Below, one piece after another: positions 21,938 to 34,053 of a stretch of DNA of 64,000 nt. Within the stretch, counting starts at the first letter, position 1, and the number at the start of each line of letters is the position of its first letter. The notes beneath the pieces were generated by a model. It made no database searches and was not told where the DNA came from. It saw nothing but the letters and a program-made list of their open reading frames with translations. The position numbers were made by a program, and so were the translations under genes. The DNA comes from Phycomyces nitens (lineage: Eukaryota; Mucoromycota; Mucoromycetes; Mucorales; Phycomycetaceae), in NCBI GenBank assembly GCA_022702545.1, contig JAHRBC010000008.1, forward strand, positions 930,001-994,000, read 5' to 3'.

Positions 21938-24157
21938 ATGCAGACCATAGACCTGCCAGTTGAGCAGGCTGCCGAGGTCGTCAAAAGGCACTTCATCACA
22001 ACCAAACATCATTACAAATTACCAGGTGGATCTATTTCCGACCCCATCTATACTTGGGTTGCCAAAGTCGAACGAGCTCATCATCGCCGACGCACAAGGG
22101 CTCAGTCAATCTCTCTCCCGGCCATCCATGAGCCAGACGTCGACCCTTTGCTGTTTGGCCTAAGAGAACCTGGTGGATTCAGACGGGCATTTGTTATGAC
22201 CAAAGCAGCTCATCAGGGTAGAGATATTCCCAAATTCCTGACGAGTAACTTTGTCGAATTTCTCTGTTTGTTTGGTCACTTTGGAGGAGAAGATCTATCG
22301 GATAGCAGCGACGACTCGGACGAAACGACCTCTGATGAAGACGACAATGACGAAGAAGAAGAGGAAGAGGAATGGGTGGGTGGTTCTTCAGAAGGCACTG
22401 TAGACCAAAGGCTTTTGATGTCCCAACGTATACGCCCTATGGCTGATCACCAACCGATACCTTCAATAGCCTCAACCTCCCAACAGCCTCCGGCCAAGTA
22501 TCCGACCAGCGGCCATCCTTGGAAAAAGGAACATGTGCCCAGTTCGGCAGAAAGACGCCAGTCGTATACCATTCCAGCTGCTACATACCCATCTTCTCAC
22601 ACACCAACACCTCGCTATCCACATCACCTTCGATCCCGAGAAAGAACACCTCTCTTACCAAAGGTCCGGCCGACAACTTCAATCCAGGGCAAGGCCACAC
22701 CCGGAAAGGCCATGTTCTTGCTACTAAAATCATTTGTTACCACCGGTTAGTTCTCGGCAGATGCCCAGATATTGAAATCGCTAATACTCTTGATTGTAGG
22801 CATCATGTTCTTGCCCAAGGCGTAAGTATTTGCCCCTTGTTTTGGACCACAATATACTAACATGTGTATTTAGTTTTAGCAATGGTGGCCTATTATTCTC
22901 AATAATGGGCATCATCACACTTTCTTTGGTATCACTTTGGTCATTTCTCTTGCTTGTCCAGACGCGACAGGTCGTACCAGCCAGTTTTGGAGATATGGGT
23001 GGTGTGCTGTTTGGGCACAAGATGCGGACGGCCGTGTTGCTGGCCATCACTCTGTCGCAGATTGGGTTTGTGTGTGCGTACATGGTGTTTGTGGCCGAGA
23101 ATATTCAAGCACTTGTCTTGACTTACTCTGATTGTCGTCTTGTGCTCCCAATGCACCTCTTGATTCTTGCCCAGAGCTTTGCTTTTATACCCCTCGCCAT
23201 GATCCGTCGAATCCAGCGCCTGTCCGTATTTGCACTCACAGGCGATGTGTTTATCGTCATTGGCCTTGCTTACCTCTTTTTCTATGACTTCAAGGCACTC
23301 GTCTTCACTGGTGTGGATAATGTGCAATGGGTGTGGAATCCAATGCACTTTCCTCTTTTTATTGGCACTGCTGTGTTTACCTTTGAAGGCGTTGGTCTAG
23401 GTAAAAAAAAACCCCCTCAAAGATACTGATTCTTTATTTTGTCTAGAGACAACTTGCTAACCAATTCAAAATATAGTTATACCCATTATTGAATCCATGA
23501 AAGAGCCAGAAAAGTTCCCTCGCGTCCTCACCCGGGCCCTGGCACTCATCACTCTTTTGTTCATCTCCATGGGTTCACTGTCGTACATGGCATTCGGCGA
23601 CCGTGTTCAGACAATCATCTTGCTGAACCTGCCAAACCATGACCCTGTCGTGGCCACCATTCAAGGTCTCTATTCACTTGCAATCTGCCTTTCCATTCCG
23701 CTCCAACTGTTCCCGGCAATCAGAATTATGGAGAATGGGTTATTTGTCACTAGGTCTGGCAAGAACAATGCCATGGTAAAGTGGCAAAAGAATGTATTTC
23801 GAGTCCTGGTCGTGTTTTTATGTGCCTGGATCGCAATCGTTGGATCCAAAGACAAGCTGGATAAATTTGTGTCGTTGATCGGTGCTCTATTCTGTCTGCC
23901 ACTTTGCTTTGTCTTTCCACCTCTCTTCCATCTCAAGGCATTCGAACTACCGTTGCTGCGTCGGATGGCCGACTATTTATTGATCTGTTTGGGAATTGGG
24001 TGGTAAGGCTATGACCAAATGATGAAAAAAAAACAATGACTAATACAATCATATATCTATGCTTAGTATGGCGTTTGTGTCCTTTATGACGCTTTCTCAG
24101 TGGAACTCTGCTGAAGTACACGACCCAGTCAAGCACTGTGTTGCGAATAAAGTCTAG
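21938..24157 (+). CDS. Vacuolar-type amino acid transporter, AVT3/AVT4-like (AAAP family)
   Basis: Predicted proton-coupled amino acid exporter of the vacuolar membrane (AVT3/AVT4, SLC36 relatives). Five exons (21938-22745, 22800-22821, 22874-23400, 23477-24002, 24067-24157) total 1,974 bases, 657 residues. Residues 1-260 form a long cytosolic tail with an acidic run of Asp/Glu near residues 125-150 and Ser/Pro-rich sequence. The transporter core begins with FLLLKSFVTTGIMFLPKAFSNGG, the first-helix signature of this family, followed by about ten membrane helices. VIPIIESMKEPEKFP is the typical loop. The 21938 ATG is the first in frame; upstream in-frame codons are non-ATG. Exon 2 is only 22 bases. 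Substrate and location are by homology. It converges on the GBP2 gene. Confidence 0.9.
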
Positions 24158-24418
24158 ATTTCATTATTGAAGTATATTCATTTCATTTCTGTTTTATTGG
24201 CCAATAAAGCCCTATTTAGGAACCGAGATAGAAGGGGGAGGGAAATGGGAAAACAGCACTTGGCTTTCTACATAAAACGACACAGAAGAGAACAGAACGA
24301 AAAGAGAAAGAAACGAAAGTAGAATAAAGAGAAAGTGAGAATGCGAATAGAATAGAATGAGTTTCTTGTTTTTTGTTTTGTTTTTTTTGTTTGGTTTTGT
24401 TTTTTGTTTGTTTTTGTT

Positions 24419-26370
24419 TTAAGCACAAGTAGATTGTCTGTCAAGGCGAATGTCGAGGTGACGACCACCGTAAAGATACCCATTGAATTTGTCTATATCA
24501 AACCAAGTTCAATAAGTCTTGTGAATAATTTACATGCTCACTTACCAATTGCACGCTCACAGGTCTGGAAGTCCTCAAAACGGACAAGGCCAGACCCCTT
24601 TGGATGAGCACCCGAAAGTATAATTTCTGCTCTTACAACAGGTCCAACATGGCGGAATAGATCAATAAGGTCCTGCCAGGTAGTAGAATATGGCAACTAA
24701 TCGATACATTATTATTAGAGAGGCCCGGTAGACAATTAGCAACCTTACGTTCTTGACGTAGATCTGATTAGCTCCAATGCTAGGTAAGGAGGCCCCAGGT
24801 CCACCCACGACATTCATTTGAGGAATTTGTGTCATTGGAAGTCCAGCATGTGGTGCACCTCCATCCTGATAGCGATATGAATTATCATAGTTGTCATAAT
24901 GTGTTACAGGTGGGGGTGGGGGTGGCTGAGAAACGTGAGTCGACAGCTCCTTTGCTATCCACACATGGGTTAACCAATAACTCACTCAATGAATATCCAA
25001 AGTCTTACATGAACGGTAGTTTTCTATCGACCGTTCTCGGCCAGAATCTCGGTGTAAGCCTTGTCCACTACTTCTGGATTCACTACCACTTGCTCTTGGT
25101 GGAGGGCGATTGCGTTCCTTGAGACATTGAATCAGACCCCCAATTACATCTAAACCTATTCAATAGTTACCTCGCACACTTCCAACCGTCTTCCTTGCCA
25201 TTCATAACCATTGTACATCTCTAGAATATCAAAGTCTGTGAGAATTGCTTCTTCACTCAAGCTCTACCATATCATACCAATAGCCGAGCGAGCATCCTGT
25301 GGGTCATCAAAGATTACCAGACCTCTTCCAGAAGATCTGCGGGTTTCTGGATCAGTGACAATATCGGTATGGCGCACTCTACCAGCCTTTCTAAACAGAT
25401 CCTTCAAATCTTGCCAGCTTGCAAAGTATGGCAGCTACAAAACCATACATCAATTGGATCAATAGGCACCAATTCCTCCCCCAGTCTTCGCTTTAACATA
25501 CATTGCCAACAAACAATTGACATTCCTCAGGGGCCTCCTTTGTTGATCCAGGTGTCTCTGACTTGAGATCCTATTATTCCTATCATCAACACTGTGCTCT
25601 TTCCTTTTGATGATGCAATCGTATTTCTTTGTTTACCTCGCGCACAAACACTGGTCTACCCATGAACTCCGTCTTGTGGAGTAGGCGAATGGCATTCTGC
25701 GCATCTTCTGGACGCTTATACTCCACAACACTGTCAAGCAAGGATTTAGGCTGTTTTCCGCATGCATATCTCTGCTAAATAGCTTGCCAATTTTTCTTAC
25801 CCGCACCCCTTGGATCTTCCGTTTGCCAAGGTTAGAATATCGGCATGCATAACAGTTCCAGCTAAATAAATGAAGAAAGGAAAGCAAAATACACATTTCT
25901 CTCTTAGTCTTTGACGCTTTGGTTCCAATTGCTAGTCTTGTCATACGGCAAAGACAATGCAACTAACCCTCTCTCATGAAGTCCTTGAGGTGATGCCATT
26001 TGGTGTCATACGAGAGATTTCCTACGTACACACGACACTCCTTTGGCTGAGAAGGCCCTGTGCGAGCCTTGCGTGGAGGTGGGGATCGAGAATAACGTCT
26101 CGAAGAGCGATGAGGCGACCTTGAGGCATATCTACGGCGCGAACTATGGCGACGTCGACTAGAAGAACGACGATGATGGGGCGATCTCGAGGGCGATCGC
26201 GAATAACTGCGATGATGCCCACGGCGCGGGGATGGCGTGCGATGACGACGGTCCCGCTCGTCATCGTCGTCTTCGCCACGAGCTGGCATTACATATTTTG
26301 TGGCCGTGGGAGACAACGGTTCACGTTTAGGGCTCTTGCTTCTACTTCTGCTTCGGCTGCGTTCACTCAT
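24419..26370 (-). CDS. GBP2: GBP2/HRB1-type SR-like mRNA-binding protein, three RRMs
   Basis: Shuttling mRNA-export and surveillance factor of the Gbp2/Hrb1 family, nuclear and cytoplasmic (family knowledge). Ten exons (26370-25968, 25861-25801, 25730-25637, 25570-25502, 25434-25278, 25220-25171, 25117-25009, 24954-24749, 24696-24546, 24492-24419) total 1,374 bases, 457 residues. Residues 1-110 are an Arg/Ser domain (RSRSRSRSKSPKREP...). RRM1 has RVYVGNLSYDTKWHHLKDF and ends MGRPVFVRE. RRM2 has QLFVGNLPYFASWQDLKDLF. A Pro/Tyr-rich linker follows, then RRM3 with IYVKNLPYSTTWQDLIDLF, ending GYLYGGRHLDIRLDR as in yeast Gbp2. The start lies only 91 bp after the stop of DAD2, so its promoter must overlap that gene or be shared. 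Confidence 0.93.
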
Positions 26371-26461
26371 TTGAAATTATTTGGAAGAATCCCGACAGGC
26401 AAAAGAAGTCGTTTAGACGTGTTTTGAAAATGTTTTATCGCGGAGATTAAATAAGATGGGA

Positions 26462-26870
26462 TTAAGAAGAGACGGGATGAGAGGGAATCTTGACAACTGT
26501 GGGGTTTGGTGTTGAAGGATTTGCTTCAGGATTAACCATGCTCATAATTCTAAATACATGATCCCAGTTGCTCATGATGTTGGATACACCTAAAGGATAG
26601 ACATTTTCAAATAGTCAATAAAAAGTTTAATCACAAAAGATGGATTCTGTCTTTACCTTCAGATCCCTTGGATAGATCCTTCATCGAGTCTGCAATGTCT
26701 GCAAACAATAAAACGAGATCATTGCTCATTGAGTTTATCTCTTTAATCTTCTCAAGCTCCAATGTCTTTTCTCGGATGAGATTCAGTTTTGCTTGAGAGG
26801 CTTGATTGCTGATGGATTCTCTAGGTTCAGGAATGTGCATATCCAACTTTTGGTTTTTCTGACGCGACAT
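26462..26870 (-). CDS. DAD2: DASH/Dam1 kinetochore complex subunit DAD2
   Basis: DAD2 is one of ten small subunits of the fungal DASH ring that couples kinetochores to spindle microtubules. Two exons (26870-26657 and 26589-26462) total 342 bases, 113 residues, the usual size. The helical core reads LIREKTLELEKIKEINSMSNDL, a coiled-coil-prone stretch, then MKDLSKGSEG, then across the splice junction SNIMSNWDHVFRIMSMV, matching the conserved NWxxVFRxI end of the family. A Pro/Ser/Thr tail follows. The start is the only in-frame ATG before the coiled coil. It sits directly upstream of GBP2 on the same strand. Confidence 0.85.
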
Positions 26871-26989
26871 GAGAGTGAGTGCACAAAGATGCTCGATTTT
26901 ATTACTCTATTAAAAAAAAAGAAAGGGGGGAATATCTTATGTATTGTTAGCTTGATAAATAAGCAAGATAAATAGATAAAGAAAGAGAG

Positions 26990-27480
26990 ACTATCATTTT
27001 ATTTATTTATTTGAAGATACATGCTTTACAGACCTCAGGTCTTTCAAGCCACCAGCCAACTCAATCGTATGAGTTTCTCAAGGGCGAATTGAAGGCTGTT
27101 TTTATTATAATGAATAGTAATAATGGTTTCAAAGAGTGCCCTGGCCTGAATATAGAACCTCTTTGGTTGTCCTATTGACTCAAACTTGTTGAATTCTTTG
27201 CAGGTGTTTGGATAACCATCTTGTCCCTGTCCAAATAACCACATAGGCAATATTACACAGATCGCCTTTTATGAAAGCATAATTTAAGCTAGGACTACTG
27301 CAAGGATTGTGTATTTGAAACGAGCCATTAAATTATAAACCATTGCTTTTATTTCTTTAATAAATATTTGATTCGACGTGTTAAAAAGAGCTTAAATGGT
27401 GCCTTTCTAATAATTGTCTGTTGGGCATTGATTGTTATCTGATAGTCAAGGATTATGGCTCAAGACACCTTTATTAATTG
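26990..27480. other. Spacer between pyrophosphatase and DAD2
   Basis: AT-rich, with a minus-strand open frame at 27044-27250 that has no recognisable domain or splice partner. The part nearest 26870 should hold the DAD2 promoter. Confidence 0.4.
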
Positions 27481-27492
27481 GCTCTAGTATAA

Positions 27493-28782
27493 TTAGACGT
27501 AATACCACTTTTCAAACTTGGGATCTATTGGGAGAGCTGGGAGAGGGTTTGACTAAAACATAAAGGGTGTCAGATACAATACTTTTGTGTGCATATAATA
27601 AAACTCACGGCAGGAATATTCTGAACAAGGTCGCTATCTGGAAGTACTCTGTATGGAGACCCTTTAACAAATAGGTTTGCCCTATTAAGCGTTTTCAAGA
27701 TATCAGTAGCGAGTCTCAAACACAAAGCCTTACTTTTCAATCTCTTTTCCTTTGGTGTCCCCAGAAACAAGTTCCTTCCAATATTTATGGGTATCCATTA
27801 TTTGACGAATTGCATATTCCTACATTTGATTGCAATGTGAATTGACTGTGATTTGCAATAGAATAATAGACCTACCTTGTTTTGGGCTTTTCCATCAAAC
27901 ATGAATTTATTAAGGGCATCTCCACCTGGAACCTTGTACTTTGTCAAATAGTCAATTATGGCCTTCAAAAGTCCTGGATAAATATTCTCGACATCACCAA
28001 TATCTAAGAAAATGGTTAGCCTACAATGAAAAATATATACAATTACTTTAGTATTGTACCATTCAAATTTGGTGCATTTGTATCGTTTGCATCAACGGCC
28101 ACCACTTTCCAGTCTGTTTCGTTTTGATCAATCAGTCCAATCACCCCCAAGATCTTTACGGGCTTAACCTCGCCAGTATAACCAATCTTGTCTCCAATTT
28201 CGATTACATCAATTGGATCATTATCTCCAGTGGTGCCAAACTCTGGTGTAATGAAACCTGAGTCTTCCCATGTCTAAAGAGGTCAATTGAGTACATTTAT
28301 TGTTTTTGGTTTTGTAGGTTACCTGTGGAAGGGCTCCATAATTCCATGGGTATCCCTTGTACGGAAAGATATTATAGCTGAATCGAGGCTGATCATCCTT
28401 TATGTCTTGTTTGATGGGATTCAAGGGTGTTTCTTTGTTGATCTAAAGTATCCATGTGAATAGATGGATTGTATGGAATGTTTGACACTCCAACTTACTT
28501 CATATTTTGCATTTGTCCATCGAGGAATCTCAATCACCATATTCATGGTTAGGTTATTGCGATCGGCAAAGAGAGGAATATCATGAAAAGGGGAAATCGG
28601 TAGACCATCCTTTTCTTTAGACGATTTAGTATGTCTGTTGATATACCCCGAGAGTTCTTACCTATATACACCACATAATCCTTTGAATATGGAGCACCAA
28701 TTGGCCTGACTGTATAATTCGCTCCAGAGACCAGGTTCACCGCCAAGATTGCATACAAAAAGCCGAGAGATCCGAGTTTCAT
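27493..28782 (-). CDS. Family I inorganic pyrophosphatase with N-terminal signal peptide
   Basis: Hydrolyses pyrophosphate to two phosphates. The domain is clear: [23 protein letters not shown], then [19 protein letters not shown] sequence (here [15 protein letters not shown]), the metal-binding signature [32 protein letters not shown], and [22 protein letters not shown]. At least seven exons are spliced; the last ends [10 protein letters not shown] at 27493. Unlike the cytosolic enzyme, it begins [20 protein letters not shown], a typical signal peptide with likely cleavage near residue 20, so it should enter the secretory route (secreted or vacuolar). A TATA box (28857-28849) lies 67 bases before the ATG, which supports this start. 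The housekeeping cytosolic enzyme is presumably elsewhere. Confidence 0.9.
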
Positions 28783-28848
28783 GAGAGCAGTTGGATTTCA
28801 CAAGGACTTTTATAAAAATGAAAAGTAAACCTATGAATAAACTGCTGG

Positions 28849-28857
28849 CTTTATATA
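28849..28857 (-). promoter_or_regulatory. TATA box of the pyrophosphatase gene
   Basis: TATATAAAG on the minus strand, 67 bases before the ATG at 28782. Confidence 0.55.
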
Positions 28858-28859
28858 GG

Positions 28860-31700
28860 AAAATAGATGAGCATTGGGCTAAAAAACCCTTGGCTAATTG
28901 GCTAGTTTGTGACGATTTACCATGGTAACCTTATACACAACTTTTAACACTCTTACTGGGAATGAATAATGGACGTGTTCTTTAGAATGTCTGGATTAGA
29001 TATAATTTTTTTTTATTTTTATTTTTTCTGGAAACAAGCTTATGTCTGTGCTTGGTATACTATATTTGAACCTCTTTATCCATTGATTTATTTAATGTCG
29101 ACTGAAGAAAGTACATTAGTAATAGGCTAATATTTCAGGAGATGATCTACTTGTTGGATATTATCCATGTTCTTACCCCAGTCACACTTTTTATTATAAG
29201 CAATCTTTATCATCTTTTGCACCATAGTTTATGATATACTTTGTATGTAGAGTATAAAGATGCCCATTTCTGTCTTACAAGAACACAAAACTTGAACTTT
29301 TGAAATCTCAAATTTCTATAGAAATTATGCTTTGCAACTTAAAATCCCTTTTAGACTCCTTTGAGTGACATGGAATATGTATCGTGGCTATAACCTGGCG
29401 ATCTATAGGTGAGAATATATAAATACTCTATTTGAGTAACATGTATTACAAGGTATTGACCAGCCATTCGGGTTAGTATATAATCTTCTTTTTTCCTTGA
29501 ATTTATATGAACACTATCAAAGTTTAATGTCCTATTTCAAGAATTTGAACCTTAGTAATTGGGGCCCCCAAAGATAAAATTGGATAATAACTACAAGGCC
29601 AACTATTCAATCTGATTTATTCATTAATCTATAATATATTTACAAGGGTATTATTGGCAGTTTTGGGCATACAAATGAATGCTTGGTACAGATTCAAAAT
29701 ATAGACATATTCATAGTTGAATTGCCATATAAACCTGAAAATAGAGTTGATCCGAATGCTCACTAGGCGTCACTGTGTATAATTATAAGACAATAAGACC
29801 AATTTCTTGTCAGATCCACTAAATAAACTTGTGGGCTATTGAAAAGTTCGTCAGGATATAAAGGCTCTAGAGGACAAACAAAATGGTAAAGAAGTAGATG
29901 CAATTAGTGTATATAACTAGGTACCAGCAAAGGCACAATTGAGCCATCAACTTTGAATAAAACTATGTCTCTGCTGAAACCTTTGGTATAATTGCAGAGA
30001 ATATACGTCTCTAGATGTTTATATTATCTGTATAGAGTTGTGATTCGTATCTACCGTTACTTTTTAGTAAAACAGTTTCATCACATTCCTTATTGCTATC
30101 GTCCTTGACCCCAACTTTGTATTTTCCTTTTCTTTCTCCTTGCTAAGAAAAAAATCTATTTATATTGTCCCATATCACACTGCACTTTTTGTATTTCATT
30201 TTCATGATGTGCTTGGACATTTAACTTGGGATCCATAAACAAGATTATTACTTCTTCTTAATGATCCCCTCCAAAATAACCTCTTTCACATTTACTGAAA
30301 CTCTTGGTGGTACAGTTACTAGTCTTTGTACCAAACAAATTGATATAGATGAAGCAGCCAAGAATATTGATGAACCAAGAAAAGATACAGTCAGGATTTG
30401 ACTGACTTTTTTATTCGAACCATTAAAGCTGTTGACTTTAGTATGACAGATTTTGTTTTTTGGAAACTACTAGATACATCTATTATTATTATGAGAATAA
30501 GAAGCTTTGAACTATTGTGCCTTTTCTATTTCAAGATAAAATTCAAAAATATATATTATATTGTATTATACATATCATTATTGGTTGTCTGGCAAAATAT
30601 TCTTCAATAAAATATGATATTTTGAATATATAAAGTGGATTTAGATTCACTCACTACCTTGTATTCTTTACAGCTACAATGAATAAGATGAGAAGGATTT
30701 GAAAATGGCAAATGCCATTACTTGGTTGTAAATAATAATCTTTTTATAAAACCAATGACATGTTATTAGAACCAAGCATATGGTAAAATAGTATCCTTAC
30801 AAGATGCCTAGACAGGTTTTATCGTGTTGATTAAAACCCGTCGTTGGTGCCATATTTCATATTGGGGGAAAAAAGGAGATTGTATGCTTTACATTAAAGC
30901 ATCTTTTTCTTTTAAAGAGATTTAAATAGGATCAGCTTGGGATTAACCTCTTTATAGATATCATTACCATGAATTCTCAAAAAGAAAACATATCCTGACA
31001 TTGGTAATACTGGGCAGAGAAATACAAATATAAAAAGGCATACTTTTAAACATGGCCATAGTTGTCGAGTGATATGTATTCATATTCAATTTGCTTTTGA
31101 GAATAGTTGGATAGTGAAATATATATTATTTTAATCGATTGGTAAAAAAAAAGAGGCCTTTTTATTATTATTATGAATCGACAAGAAAGAGAGGCGCAAA
31201 TGTTGGTGTTCTATTGACTAGTTGAAATAATCATTTGCCAGGGATGGTCAGTAGGCCCTTTAGTACTTGACGAGCACAATACCCGATATTGTAGCAATAC
31301 AGAACTTTTAATATCATTTTTCTGGTGTTATATTATTGGATCATATTGGTATTGGTTTATTATAGCAAGTACCATAAATATCCAGCATATATTTTCTATT
31401 GCTAATTGATAGAGATTGAGATTTTATTACCAAAGTAAAAAAAAAAGATGCTTTTATTATACAAGCAGAATCGCTGCACTCACCAAAAAAAAGTGCTTGC
31501 AAAAAAGGAGAATATTAAGGTTGTATGTCTTGCAGATTATGAGATAGATCTGAAATGTTTTGTAGAGTTTAATGGTGCAGATACTAGAAAGATATCTGCA
31601 GAGATATTGATATCTCTAGCCAAGAATAATTATATTGTCCAAAACACAATTTTTTTGATAGCCAAGCGAATTGTGGCTGTAAAGGCTGGAAACTTGGTGC
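28860..31700. other. Gene-poor AT-rich region
   Basis: Nearly 2.9 kb with no supported gene. A 46-codon open frame at 30261-30401 (plus, beginning MIPSKITSFTFTETLGG) has more balanced composition than its surroundings but no recognisable family. Longer frames at 30398-30610 and 31448-31798 are AT-driven. Confidence 0.4.
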
Positions 31701-31709
31701 TTGTAAAGA

Positions 31710-31712
<3 letters not shown>

Positions 31713-31741
<29 letters not shown>
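31713..31741. repeat. (TA)n microsatellite
   Basis: About 15 perfect TA units directly downstream of the carrier gene's stop codon (that gene is on the minus strand, ending at 31769). Confidence 0.9.
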
Positions 31742-31743
<2 letters not shown>

Positions 31744-31768
31744 CCATTGGATTTTATGGCTCAAAGTA

Positions 31769-33159
31769 TCATTTGTATCGTTGGAGTCTATCCCTTAGTC
31801 GACGTGCCTTTCGAATCATGCGATGGTCATCCCCAGAGGGATGGGTGCCCAGCTTCCACTCAACAGCTCGATAGGCCAGCCAGGATGCTTCAAGAATTAA
31901 GTAGCCCGCCACAATCTCCAATACACCTGCACCCCAGCCCACATAAAATGCCTTGATACCGCCTTCATCACGCCATGTTCGGTATACACAATCAAAGAAT
32001 CCTCGGTACGTTGTGTTGATTTTGTGGACACCAGAGTCCTGCAGCATCAGTTTAAACATGACAGTATCAATTGGATAGCTAATTGCTCTAGCCAAGATGC
32101 TGCTTGCTACCCCACATGCAATCTCGGGATAAAATGTATTGAGCATGGCCACATCGTCCCGCTTGGGTTTCGAGTTTGAACGGTCTTCACGACGACGGGA
32201 TCTAGATGGTTTTGTAGGTGGTTTGACCCCGAGTGTAAAAACTCTGTAGATATGCTTATAAAGATAGAGTAGCAGCTTCTCAGTGAGGCTGTTGATGATG
32301 CAGGAGGGCATAAAAGAAGACATGAGTGGAAGGGAGGCACTACATGAGTCACGCCGCCAAGGTATAAAACGCAAAAGGTTCTTTTTATAGGCCGTCATAA
32401 AGTCTTTGTAGCCCAAGATACACCGTCGAGTCATTTCAGAGTTGCTTTGGACTCTCATCACCAAGGCTGTGCGATGTAATGGAAAAAGGGCAATATTGAT
32501 TGCAAATCCAGCACTACCTTTGGGTAAGCGACTATCTCAATTCATCAATTCAAGCTTGTTCTTCCAAACCTTCGTTCAACAGCTTGGATCAAGAAGCGCC
32601 AGGGTAATCCTAAATGAGCAGTGGCTGGCACAACAGTCGATTGAAAGAACTCGCTCAGTGTCAACTCATATGCAGCTGCCACCGCTTGACCTACTAGGCC
32701 AAGCCCAAACCCAGGATATAATGCACGAATTCCATCTCTTTTGGCTATAGACCACAAGAACCTTGCACTTTTCCAAGGAGTGTCTTTTCCTGCACTGTAA
32801 TAAGCTGGAAATGCCTGGTATCGATGTCTTGCCACGACTACTGGAAAACATAAAGCATAATTGGCTACCATGGATCCACCCAAAAGGCATAATGTCGCAA
32901 TTGATTCTTTTGTTTCTAAATTACGATTCTTGGATGAGAAGCCATGAATAGTTTGATTACTAGATCATGTACCTCTTTGCTCTGGATAATCTGAATTCTT
33001 AATAATCGTGGTGGTAAAACTCAATTCTGCATCTAAAATAGCCTGAGCCTGGAGTCTGGCACGAGAAACTTGTGATTCATGACGATCGCTTTCAACATCT
33101 TGTTCGTTGTCAATTGAGCATCCTGGAGATAGCAGCCCTAAATAGGCTGTAAGGGTCAT
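31769..33159 (-). CDS. SLC25A46/Ugo1-like mitochondrial outer-membrane carrier-family protein
   Basis: Predicted non-transporting member of the mitochondrial carrier family involved in mitochondrial dynamics and lipid homeostasis (SLC25A46 and Ugo1 knowledge). Three exons (33159-32973, 32915-32570, 32513-31769) total 1,278 bases, 425 residues. Visible: an N-terminal segment of about 60 polar residues, GFGLGLVGQAVAAAYELTL (a carrier-type Gly-rich helix), and a C-terminal carrier repeat with SYPIDTVMFKLMLQ (PxD/E-x-[VI] signature), GGIKAFYVGWGAGVLEIVAGYLI and a basic tail. A basic loop SRSRRREDRSNSKPKRDD separates the halves. The third acceptor uses the second of two nearby AGs; only that keeps frame. 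It is divergent from the chitin synthase gene, with about 900 bp between starts. Ugo1 versus SLC25A46 orthology is not settled by eye. Confidence 0.8.
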
Positions 33160-34053
33160 GAGTTGATTGATTGAAGAGGTTTGGATTTGCTTATAGATGA
33201 AAGGATGAATTGCTAATCTATACGTTCTGTCCTAGTTACGGTCTAGTCAGTCACATAGTGGCCACACATCAACATAAATCTCGGGCCAGAATAGATAGTA
33301 GATAGAACAAGGGATAAATGGCAAGGGATCTTGGACTAAAGCCAGTAAAACATGGCAATAGACAATCTGGCTCGTCCATAAATATGAACTACAGACAGTT
33401 GCATGTGTGCCCTGCCTAGAGTCTATTGATAATTCACGCGTTTGGTGGTAAAAGGAGACTAGACGATCTACTGCGCACCAAGCTCTTTTTCTTTTGAGAC
33501 CGCATGTAGCTTCTAAAATAGACGCTTTTATATCGTTATTGTTAGAAACAGGAGTAAAGGATACATAGTTGCCACTCTGCAACCGTCTGTATTTCCTTTC
33601 AAAAATTAATAGGATCAGGTTTTGCTTATATAGCATGTCATTATAAATACATCAATTGAAAAGGGGGGCACATAAATATAGATGAAGTGCAAGCATTGAA
33701 TACAAAGAGCTGGAGAGGAGAGTAACAGGGAGAATGGCTCCAAATGGGTTTTCAAAGGAGTTGGTCAGGGGGGGAAGAGGGTTGAATGTTTTCTTGCTGC
33801 AAAAGAACTTTTACCGATAGGCAAGTAAGCCAAAGATATCTTGGTCAAGCTTCCCCTTTTCCCCTCTTACCTTTGGAAAGACCCCCAACCCTTTGCACTG
33901 CTTCTTCTTCTTCTTCTTCCTCTTCTTCTTTGTATTCTCTAATTCACCAACCGTCCTTCTTTTCTCCTTTCTCTCTTTCTCCAAGCGTGAACTGGGCATA
34001 CTCCCTCCTCATATTCTTGCCGTTTGGTCTCTAAAGGCACCACATTTTAAGCG

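Noticed and set aside
31448..31798. A 116-codon plus-strand frame running through the (TA)n tract
   Set aside because: Its C-terminal part is translated microsatellite and the rest has AT-driven composition with no domain.
33247..33636. A 129-codon minus-strand frame between the carrier and chitin synthase genes
   Set aside because: It lies in the shared promoter region of two divergent genes and has no domain, splice partner or conserved motif.
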